Shown piece after piece: positions 25,832 to 34,870 of a stretch of 64,000 nucleotides of DNA. The notes below the pieces were generated by a model. It was given only the letters and a program-made list of their open reading frames with translations. It was not told the origin of the DNA and did not search any database. Every line of letters begins with the position of its first letter. The stretch's first letter is position 1. The translations under genes and the position numbers were made by a program. The DNA comes from Myrica gale (lineage: Eukaryota > Streptophyta > Magnoliopsida > Fagales > Myricaceae), in NCBI GenBank assembly GCA_963930655.1, contig OZ005615.1, forward strand, positions 8,512,001 to 8,576,000, written 5' to 3'.

Positions 25832-25925
25832 CTCAGACCAATGTCAACTCAATAAGTCGATAAACTTGTGGAAATAGAGTATTCTTTTTGGTCTCAACCA
25901 TCTTCATAACAAGACCGTCAAATCC
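25832..25925. mobile_element. hAT-derived scrap
   Basis: Similar to 49433-49515 of the hAT derivative: 'gaccaatgtcaa', 'gataaac', 'atagagtat', 'tcaaccatcttc' and 'aacaagacc' occur in the same order. Just upstream, 'actcaataagtcgataaac' is repeated three times between 25779 and 25866. Confidence 0.55.
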
Positions 25926-26093
25926 AAATTCCAATCTAATTACATTGCATTTAATTGACATTACAATCAAATTAATTAAAAATGACACTACTAAAAAAAT
26001 CCTCAATTTCACAAAATGTCAAAATCCCTAATTCAAATCTAATTACATTACATCCAATTCAAATAAACAGTTTCACAAATCACATATATCCAA

Positions 26094-26275
26094 ATTCACA
26101 AACCACAAATATCTAAACCAATTCAATCTCATCCTCTAAATTCACAAACCACAAATATCCAAATCAATTCAATATCATCCTCTAATTTACAAACCACAAA
26201 TATCCAAATCAATTCAATTTCATCATCCAATTCACAAACAACAAATATTCAAACCAATTCAATCTCATCCTCTAA
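26094..26275. repeat. Tandem repeat, about 46 bp x 4
   Basis: Four units begin at about 26094, 26140, 26186 and 26231. The unit has the pattern 'ttcacaaaccacaaatat' then 'caattcaat' then 'catcctctaa'. Copies differ by a few bases. A degenerate partial unit precedes them near 26070. Confidence 0.8.
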
Positions 26276-26812
26276 GGCTCCGACAATTTCACAAATCACA
26301 AAATTACAAACTCTAAAGCATTTTTAGCATACTAAATAAATGAATTCCTCTAATGAACATTTGGCGGCCTATTAATAGGACGATGTGGGTCACCATAGCT
26401 TGTTTTGTGTTTAATTTGGCCTGGTTTTGGAGTACCAATTCCGATATTCGCTGAACCGATGGTTCATGTGGACTCATCCGAATAATATAGGAGTTATTTT
26501 CCTTACACAAATTATATATATATAAATCAACCCCAACAAATATCTTTCTTTTGTGTCCTGTACTGGCTTGGTTTTTCCTGGGGCATGGGGAATCTTTTCT
26601 AAGGCCCAAAATGGTTTGTCTTTTCTTGGAGAAATCAGTTTCGATCGATTTCACTGATAAGGCTTCCGAATTCGTTTTCTGTCATGTCTGGTCCGTCTAT
26701 GCGGCACCCAATCCTCTTTTTTTACTTCCTCTTGGCCCATTTAACCAACAAACATTTTCAGCCCAAAACTCTCATTCTTCCTAACAGGAATAAGGATATA
26801 GCTGGCCCTTTG

Positions 26813-26922
26813 GGCAGAATATATGGTGGGTTGGCCTGGGTCAATGGGGTCGGGCCCCTATAGGCTCAGGCCAACTTATGGGTGGCGGCCTCCCAGGGCC
26901 GCACCCCCTGCATCCGCCACTG
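26813..26922. mobile_element. Isolated hAT-type terminus
   Basis: Ends 'gcatccgccactg', matching the 'cagtggcgga' type of terminal repeat found on the hAT derivative at 49055. The GC-rich subterminal sequence also resembles 50140-50310. The other end was not identified. Confidence 0.4.
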
Positions 26923-27212
26923 ATCACAAACAGCTCTTCCACAAGGGATTGTACCGTTTGTCTTCGCAGGAGATTATGGGTTGCACCCCGACATTTTGAG
27001 TACAGGGTAAGGTAGGTTAATAATAATCTATTTTAAGTTTTAGCATCCAAAATGACACTGGATTGGAAAGAAAGCTAAAAAGTAAGGAGAAAATGGGTGT
27101 CTATATATAATATGGTTTCATAGTGATCTATTCATGAATGTCTTATATGACCACATTCAAAACTAGCGCTTGACTAAATAAACAAAAAACTAGAGAAGGA
27201 ATGTAGGAGAGG

Positions 27213-27480
27213 ATGGCTAATGTTGATGACATCGGGTACAGGGTGGTGGCCATTTATACTCCTGTAAGAGAGAATGGAGTTGAGGGCTAACCTGTTTTTG
27301 CATCAACAGAGCCAATTGCAGTTGAGCCTGATGTTCTTAAAGAATTGAAACAGAAGCTTGATCTTAGATCTATGAAGTTCGAAGTATTGTATGACAATGA
27401 CCGATATTCTAAAAAGGAATCTTCAGTGGGAAGTCTCGAGAGAAGAGTCCTCGAAGTTAATAGAAAAAGAGTTCAGGCGC
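27213..27480 (+). pseudogene. AIR9-like gene fragment (broken)
   Basis: The plus-strand frame from 27213 reads ...GYRVVAIYTPVRENGVEG*P then VFASTEPIAVEPDVLKELKQ, and goes on to ...GSLERRVLEVNRKRV. The wording matches what I recall of the C-terminal part of AIR9, a microtubule-associated plant protein with repeated Ig-like modules; this rests on memory of the family. One in-frame TAA (where Gln is expected) interrupts it, and it ends abruptly where the next fragment begins. It is a gene scrap, not a working gene. Confidence 0.6.
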
Positions 27481-27860
27481 CAAATAGCCCAACGTGCCCA
27501 TCACCCTGGTGGTCCTCGAAGACGATCAATGATGCCAACTTCTGATACGAAGTCTCTTAAACTCTGCTTTGAGTCGTGGGAAATACGCTTGACAGCTACT
27601 TGGGCATCCGAATTTGGTAGAGTAACTAGAGTTCCTTTATAAACTCGACGAAAACCACCAGATCCAATGAGCTCCTTGTGTTGCTTTCTTCAGCTCCTTT
27701 TAAGAGAACCTTTGAGGACCAATATCATGCTCCCATGCTTCAATAACATCAGACTTCATGACTTTTCGGACGATACAAAAAGCCAGAGCAGTCGCCAAAA
27801 AGACATATTTGTTATGGTTGAAGAAAGGTCGACGCGTTTGGACGGGGACAAATGATGCAG
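27474..27860 (-). pseudogene. L-type lectin receptor kinase fragment (broken)
   Basis: On the minus strand the frame reads the end of a membrane segment (VFLATALAFCIVRKVMKSDV), then EAWEHDIGPQRFS, a stop (TAA where Tyr of the usual SYKEL stands), KELKKATQG, a short deletion, then [13 protein letters not shown] and [21 protein letters not shown] with the ATP-site lysine. After IIDRLR the sequence jumps to [13 protein letters not shown] of the activation segment, so the middle of the kinase is deleted. These are hallmark phrases of L-type lectin receptor kinases. The usual GxGxxG loop has Arg for its third Gly. It abuts the AIR9-like fragment head-to-head at about 27474-27480. Confidence 0.8.
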
Positions 27861-28034
27861 TGCGTTTTGAGTTTTAAGGGATGACGCGAGACTTTTTGGC
27901 ATTTTCTTAGGCTGTTGAGCTGGCCAGTGACCTGCCTTATTAATTATGCCACGTGTAATGTATGTTGATGTGGCAGAGACTTCCGAGATGGACATTGGAC
28001 AACATGTTGACAGAAGGGTGTAATTGTTAAAATA

Positions 28035-28076
28035 AAAATTACTAGTACTGAATCTGACACTAGTACTAGTAATTTT
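28035..28076. repeat. Perfect 13-bp inverted repeat (hairpin)
   Basis: The arms 'aaaattactagta' (28035-28047) and 'tactagtaatttt' (28064-28076) enclose a 16-nt loop. It lies between the broken gene fragments and the RAD5B promoter. It could be a transposon terminus relic or a terminator-like fold; neither is shown. Confidence 0.75.
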
Positions 28077-28378
28077 CCTCAGACATGTTGAGATTTAATT
28101 TTAATAATAAATTTAGACCCAGTTAAATCTAAATCCATCTAAATTGAATCATTTTCCTACTTTAGCGCCTTGTAGTGCCTTACCTCTGTGCCGGGCCGAT
28201 CGAGATTAAAGTTAAAAGGAAAATCGGTGGCCTAAAAGAAAGGAAAATCATTCCTTGTATTGAAGTTACGAAGGTGGCATAAAAAGTGAAGCTCCTTTCC
28301 AATTTATTTACGCGCTCAAGTCGTGAAAAGAGCGGCAATGGAATGCAGGAAAGACCGGGAATTTAACACCGTAAAAAC

Positions 28379-28390
28379 TTTTCGCGCCAA
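28379..28390. promoter_or_regulatory. E2F-type site upstream of RAD5B
   Basis: The sequence TTTTCGCGCCAA matches the E2F/DP consensus (TTTSGCGC class). It is about 210 bp upstream of the RAD5B start codon, followed by a pyrimidine-rich leader (28440-28560). E2F control is common for plant replication and repair genes; that it works here is inference. Confidence 0.6.
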
Positions 28391-29333
28391 AAATATTTCG
28401 CTCTGATAAAAACCCCCAAACCTTCCAACGCCTCTGCATTTCAATTCCGTTTCTCTCTTTCTTCTCTCTCGCTTCTCTGTTCCCCAGAGAAGCGAGACTC
28501 GGCCTTTTCTCCTTCTCTGTTTCACCCTTTCTCGATCCGATTGACAATTTCTCTACTTCCCGAAAACCAAACCAACATTCTCTTTTTGATCCCTAGGCAT
28601 GGAGGCTAAACGCATGGATGGCATCGAAGGTACCCTTCAAAATCCCAGTTTCTTGTACCAGCCCGTGACCGTCAAGCACATTGTTACCAGCACCGGCGCC
28701 CGGATTTCAACCCATGTTAAGGCAGACGACTCTGAGGACTCCGAAGAAGCAAACCTCATTGGGCATGAGCTGAAGAGCAGGTTGAAGGAGCAACCTAATG
28801 ATAAGCCTCTCGTGAGTGAAAACGAGTCCTTATGTAGTCTAAACGTTTTGGTCAAAGAAGAAGTCGAGAACTCAAAGGGAATGACATTTGACGAATTTCT
28901 GAAGGCGACGAGTACGGAGGGGACGTCTGCGGAGAAGTGTACGATGACTCGGATTCAGGAAGAGCAACCTAAGGAACATGGAGTAATCAGAGTCAAGGAG
29001 GAGCCCGATGAGGGAAGTGAGGATAAGGCTCCTGTGAGTGAAAATGTGCGCTCAGATCGTCTTAACGGTTTGGTAGAAGAAGAGGCCACCTCAAAGAGAA
29101 AGCCATGTCACGAGTTTCTTAAGCCGACTGATACAAAGGTGATGACTGAGGAGTGTCCGAGAACTCAGACTAAGGAAGATCTGACTAAGGAACCAGGAGT
29201 ATTCAGAGTCAAGGAGGAACCCGATGAGGGAGCTGAGGACAAGGCTCTCATGAGTGCAAATATATCCTCAGATAATCATAACGGCTGGGTAGACGAAGAG
29301 GCCGGGAACTCAGAACGGATGTCTTTTGACCAG

Positions 29334-29769
29334 TGTTGGAAATCGTAGGTTCCAGAGTAATAACAAGGAAGAAGAGAACAGAGAAGAGAAAAGACAAGTT
29401 GGGAGAAAACTCTCTGTTATGTTCTGATTTCACTACTCGGTATATTTACAGCGAAAAGAAAATACCCAGGTACAATGTTGGGCTCCAACAGTCCTAACAA
29501 AAAACAGCAAAAAGGAACCCTGTACAAGGGACCTCTACAGCACCCTCTCCCGCACACTCTGTCCTCACACATTGCAGAAACACTACGTGGCCAGCTTGAC
29601 ATACGGTACAGCTCAGCAGAAGAGAGAAAATAAAGGGAATAAAAAATAACAGCGATATTGCAGTGCTTCCTCGTTTAACCTTTATCAAGCTGCAGAGGCA
29701 ATGATTTCAGCTTCAAATGATCTTCAATATGTTGCTCTTCCATTCCTTCACACGCAGCATAATTCAATA
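29334..29769 (-). repeat. 3' LTR of the Copia element
   Basis: 436 bp. On the plus strand it starts 'tgttggaaatcgtagg' and ends 'gcataattcaata'. It differs from the other LTR at four bases by eye (near 29414, 29488, 29518 and 29598). The polyprotein stop codon TGA lies inside its first six bases on the coding strand. Confidence 0.92.
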
Positions 29770-31701
29770 CCCCCCACAAGATGGAGAATAGTAGTTCACT
29801 ATGCCCATCTTGCACAAGTGACAGTGCAGGAGATAGGCAGGTAATGCCTTCGTAAACACATCTGCAACTTGAGCCTTGGTTGAAACATGACTCGTACAAA
29901 TGCTGCCCTCTTGGATTTTGTCTCGAATAAGATGACAATCTAATTCAATGTGCTTCGTACGCTCGTGAAAAATAGGGTTAGAAGCAATATGGAGTGCTGC
30001 CATGTTATCACAATGGAGAATGGCAGCCTGCGGGTGAGGGACTTGGAGTGCATCAAGGACATAGCGCAACCAAGTAAGCTCCAAACTAGTGGTGGCCATG
30101 GCTCGATATTCTGCTTCTGCAGAAGATCGAGACACAACTGATTGCTTTTTAGACTTCCACGAGATGAGGGAATCGCCAAGAAAAACACAATATCCAGTGA
30201 CAAATTTTCTAGTGTCGGGACAAGATCCCCAATCTGAATCACAATAAGCTTTCAGCTGCAAGTCATTTGATGAAGGAAGCAAAATACCTTGACCTGGGGC
30301 TCCTTTGATGTATCGTAAGATTTTATGTGCAGCTGCTAAGTGCAAGTCTGTGGGATGGCTCATGAGCTGACTCAAGGTTTGAACACTGTAACATATATCA
30401 GGTCTCGTGATGGTCAAGTATAAGAGTCATCCAATCAATCTGCGATAAACACTCGGGTCTGAAAGAGGCTGACCTCCATCTTTGCTTAACTTGAGATTTT
30501 GGTCCATTGGGACCTTCACAGGCCTTGATCCCAGCATTCCCGAATCTGTCAAAATATCCAAAGCATATTTTCTTTGGCATATGTGAATTCCCTTAGCAGA
30601 CCTTGCAACCTCAATTCCTAAAAAATACCGCAAACAACCCAAGTCCTTAATTTTGAACTTGTTATTCATAAATTGCTTAAGATGTGTAACTGAGTCTACA
30701 CAGTTGCTTGCCACGATCAGATCATCTACATAGACTAAAAGAGCCAGGAAAGAGCCCCTTTCCTTCTTAATAAAGAGACTATAATCAGCCTTCGATTGAA
30801 CAAAGCCAAATTCTAACAAAGATGTAGAAAACTTAGCATACCATTGTCTTGAGGCTTGCTTGAGACCATACAAACTCTTCAAAAGTTTACAAACTTGGCG
30901 TGGTCCTCCTTTATCGTAGCCCGGAGGTTTTTTCATATAAATTTCTTCTACTAAATCCCCATGCAAAAAGGCATTATTTACATCGAATTGATGTAGATGC
31001 CATCCTTTGACTGCCGCTATAGATAAAAGGCATCTAACTGTCACCAATTTGGCCACATGAGAAAAAGTCTCTGTGTAATCAATCCCCTCCTCTTGAGTGT
31101 AACCTTTAGCCACCAACCTAGCCTTAAATCTTTCAATGGTTCCATCTGAGTTATATTTAATCTTGTAAACATAACCACAATCTACTGGTTTCTTACCTGG
31201 GGGCAAATCAGTCACAATCCAAGTTTGATTGAGCTCTAAGGCCGTTAGTTCAACTTCCATGGCCTTGCACCACTTAGGACTCTTGACAGCCTCTTTGTAG
31301 GTTTGAGGTTCGATGTGAGTTGAAATAGAGGCAGAGAAAGCTTGAAAAACAGGTGAGAATTTATTATAAGACAAACATTTGCTCAAGGGAAAGGGCTTAC
31401 CCGAATGATTGAGAGAAATCTGGTCCAAGGATTGGGTTGGTGAAGTAAGGCTGGCCTGCTTGCAATGATAGTCTCGAAGGTACAAAGGAGCTCTCTTTGT
31501 TCTGACGGGTCTATGAGATGAAAAAGTAGACTCAGGTAGCTCCTCTGAGATCTGTTGAAGAGCTGGAAGCTCAGTATCTGTAGGTGCAACATCTGCAGAA
31601 TGAAGGGATGTGGATGGTGAATCAGCGAGAGGAAAATCTGCTGGAGGGAAAGTGGGAGTAGACTCTGAGTGCTTAGATGAAGCAGGAAAATCATCTTGCA
31701 A
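29764..31701 (-). pseudogene. Copia polyprotein, RT-RNase H part with a stop
   Basis: Continues the polyprotein in the other frame. The reverse transcriptase has the YVDD active site at 30721-30732. An in-frame TGA at 30427-30429 replaces what is normally an Arg codon (CGA to TGA, a typical CpG transition) in the conserved RRLIG..LYLT region, separating RT from RNase H. The RNase H part (about 29900-30260) has the DSDW, SSAEAEY and CDN motifs. The reading frame ends at a TGA that overlaps the start of the 3' LTR. Confidence 0.9.
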
Positions 31702-34421
31702 TGAGCAGGTCTTGGGACAGCCTCACTAGAAACAGGAAGAAGAGGACTTTGTTGTTGGACTTGGGAAAAATCAAGAGTGTTTGGCACCGGGAAGCTGGAG
31801 AAATGGTTTGTTTCTTGGGTGTCCTGGTGTAATGAAGCTGGTGATGAATTTTTGAAGGGGAAGACAGTTTCATGGAAGATCACATCTCTAGATAAAAAAA
31901 TTGTCTTGCTTACGAGGTCTAACAACTTATAACCTTTGACACCAAAAGGATATCCTAAAAATACACACCTTTTTCCTCTAGGATCAAACTTTCTTCTCCC
32001 TTGGGATATAGTGGCAGCGAAGCAAAGACAACCAAAGACTCTAAGATGTTTGTAAGAAGGTTTGGTCCCAAAGAGCATCTCATAAGGGGTTTTGTTGTTC
32101 AACAAAGGTGTGGGAATTCTATTAATGATATAAGTAGCAGTAAGAATACAGTCCCCCCAATATCTCAAAGAAATGCCAGCTTGGAACCTTAAGGCTCGAG
32201 CCACATTCAATAAATGTTGGTGCTTCCTTTCCACAATTCCATTTTGCTGAGGTGTCTCTACACAACTCTTTTGATGCACAATTCCCTTACTATTAAAGAA
32301 TTCTATCATCTGAAACTCGGGCCCATTATCACTCCTAAGGACTTTGATTCTAACCCCAAATTGTGTCTCAACAAGGTTATAGAAGGACTCTAAACATTGT
32401 CGGGTGTCAGATTTATTTTTTATGAGATATACCCAAGTGCTTCGGGATAAGTCATCTACTATGGTTAGAAAAAATCTACTGCCATCATAAGCTGTCATTG
32501 AACACGGTCCCCAAAGATCACAGTGGATAATCTCAAAAATGGAAGAGGATATGTGCAAACTATGAGGAAAAGGAAGCCTGTGCTGCTTAGCCATTGGGCA
32601 AATACAACAAGGTGTCTCATTGATTGAAGATAAAGCATTTCTTACAATAGGATCATCAATCAACTTCATCCTAGAACTAGAAACATGACCCAGGCGACAA
32701 TGCCAAAGGTCTGAACCTGAAACTGAAAAATTGTTCATAACAGAAGCAATAACAAATTTTTTCCTATATGGAAACTTGGAAAGAACAGTCACCAATGCCG
32801 AAGGAGAAACTGAAATCTTCAGCAAATGATAGAGGCCATTCCTTACTTCACCCGTCCCAATCGTTGTCCATGAGAAAAGGTCCTGAATAAAACAAGAATT
32901 TGAAAGAAAGACAAGGCAACAAACAAGATCTTTAGCCAATTTTCTTGCAGACAAAAGGTTAAAAGAGAAGGATGGCACACATAACACATCTTTCAATGTG
33001 ATAGCTTCTGTAATCTTCACTGTCCCAATATGTGTAACAGGAACCTCATGTCCATTAGGCAATTTAACTGAATACGAGGCTTTAGAAATGATATTGGTGT
33101 AAAATGAGGTGTTACAAACCATGTGGTCTGTTGCACCCGTGTCTATTATCCAAGGAATGAGTTCTAAACTTTGTGATTGGTGTGTGTGAGCTGAAAGACT
33201 AGTATGAATACCAGAAAACTTGGGAAGACTTGAAGTATTTGCAGCAGAAGGGAAGGAGGATTGAACTTGACCAGTCGGGTGAATGGTGGCTGAAGCGTCA
33301 CTGTGTTGGAGCAAGGCCATGAGCTGTTGATATTGGCCTTTGGTGAGAGCAACCTTCTCTTCACTTTCCTTCATCTGTTCAACCCCAACAAAATTATTGG
33401 CTTGAGCTGTATAAACACTAGAGCCCTTTCCTTTCCCATACATTTTACGTCCAGGGGGATAACCATTCAGTTTGTAGCATTTTTCAACCACATGTCCTGC
33501 CAAGTGACAATGCGTGCAGATGGGAGCCTTGGCATTTCCAGCCTTGAAGCAGTTATCCAAGTTGTGTCCTTGGATCTTACAATGGGTACAGTAGGGCTTA
33601 TCACGCTTAAAGGTAGTCTTTGCATTGTTAAGAGAGTTTCGAGACATCAAGGCCATGAGGTCAGGTGTAGAGGGACCAGATATCATCTGGTGTTGTTTCT
33701 CCTGCTGTTGAATCATTGAAAAAATCTTGTTGACGGGTGGCAATGGTTCTATCAACATAATCTGATCTCTTATGTTAGAATAAGAGTCATTAAGACCCAT
33801 AAGAAACTGAACCACGCAATCTCTTTGATAACGATCCATGAGCACCTTCAACTGACCACAGTTGCATTCAGGCATTGGATCATACAACATGAGCTCATCC
33901 CAAATGGTCTTGAGTTTTCCATAGTATATACTTACCAGATCGTCTCCTTGTGAAAGACTTGCTAAGGACTTCTTTAACTGGAAGATTCTTGGGCCATTTT
34001 GCTGTGTTAATCTATCCCTCAGCTCAGACCAGATCTCAAACGCATCATCGACGAAAACCAAGCTGGATTTGACAGAAGAACTCACCGAGTTATGTATCCA
34101 AGAAACTACCATGTCATTGCAGCGACCCCACGCCTCCATAAGAGGGTCGTCTGGTTTGGAAGGTTTGGTGATATCTCCATTAACGAATCCAAGCTTGTTT
34201 TTAGCTCGGAGAGCTAGCTGCATTGCTCTTGACCAAGTAGCATAATTATCTGTAGTGAGTAAATTAGTCACAAGACTGATTACTGGGCTGTCGCCATTCT
34301 CAATGCGATAAGGGTTGGTTGGGTCGCCGAAGTTTAGAAAGCGGGAAGTGGGTCGGTTCGTATCGTCGAAAGATTGGTCATCGTTTTTGTCTGAAGTCTT
34401 CTCCATGATTTTCATAGTCAC
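31383..34421 (-). pseudogene. Copia polyprotein, gag-protease-integrase part
   Basis: 1012-codon ORF. Residues about 45-260 form the gag (UBN2-type) region. Two CCHC zinc knuckles lie at about 278-291 and 302-315. The protease motif is at 425-431 (DTGA). An HHCC-type zinc site follows (about 574-608), then the integrase core with Asp635, Asp698 and Glu731. The frame is shifted in the variable linker after integrase (about 31700-31720), so the last roughly 100 codons are out-of-frame sequence. RT and RNase H follow in another frame. Confidence 0.9.
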
Positions 34422-34434
34422 CGCTCTGATACCA

Positions 34435-34870
34435 TGTTGGAAATCGTAGGTTCCAGAGTAATAACAAGGAAGAAGAGAACAGAGAAGAGAAAAGACAAGT
34501 TGGGAGAAAACTCTCTCTTATGTTCTGATTTCACTACTCGGTATATTTACAGCGAAAAGAAAATACCCAGGTACAATGTTGGGCTCCGACAGTCCTAACA
34601 AAAAACAGCAAAAAGGAACTCTGTACAAGGGACCTCTACAGCACCCTCTCCCGCACACTCTGTCCTCACACATTGCAGAAACACTACGTGGCCAGCTCGA
34701 CATACGGTACAGCTCAGCAGAAGAGAGAAAATAAAGGGAATAAAAAATAACAGCGATATTGCAGTGCTTCCTCGTTTAACCTTTATCAAGCTGCAGAGGC
34801 AATGATTTCAGCTTCAAATGATCTTCAATATGTTGCTCTTCCATTCCTTCACACGCAGCATAATTCAATA
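34435..34870 (-). repeat. 5' LTR of the Copia element
   Basis: 436 bp, same length and ends as the other LTR. It is followed (on the coding strand) directly by the primer-binding site. It would supply the element's promoter. Confidence 0.92.

Larger units (their letters stand above)
23997..27212. other. Intergenic, repeat-rich
   Basis: No intact gene was seen. It contains a foldback element (24233-24593), a hAT-derived scrap (25832-25925), a 46-bp tandem repeat (26094-26275) and an isolated hAT-type end at about 26813-26922. The sequence at 24600-25750 is AT-rich with no recognisable content. Confidence 0.5.
29334..34870 (-). mobile_element. Copia LTR retrotransposon, 5537 bp, in RAD5B exon 1
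   Basis: Complete element on the minus strand. Two 436-bp LTRs (34435-34870 is the 5' one, 29334-29769 the 3' one) differ at four positions by my count (about 1%). The 5-bp target duplication ACCAG is perfect (29329-29333 and 34871-34875); removing the element and one copy restores the gene frame. Next to the 5' LTR lies tggtatcagagc (minus strand, 34423-34434), the usual initiator-tRNA-Met primer site of Copia elements. A G-run polypurine tract adjoins the 3' LTR (about 29770-29780). Domain order is gag, protease, integrase, RT, RNase H, hence Copia. The LTR begins TATTG rather than TGTTG on the coding strand. The polyprotein is broken twice, so it is not autonomous as it stands. Confidence 0.95.

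Noticed and set aside
26094-26275. CRISPR-like array
   Set aside because: The units are head-to-tail with no spacers, in a plant genome; this is an ordinary tandem repeat.
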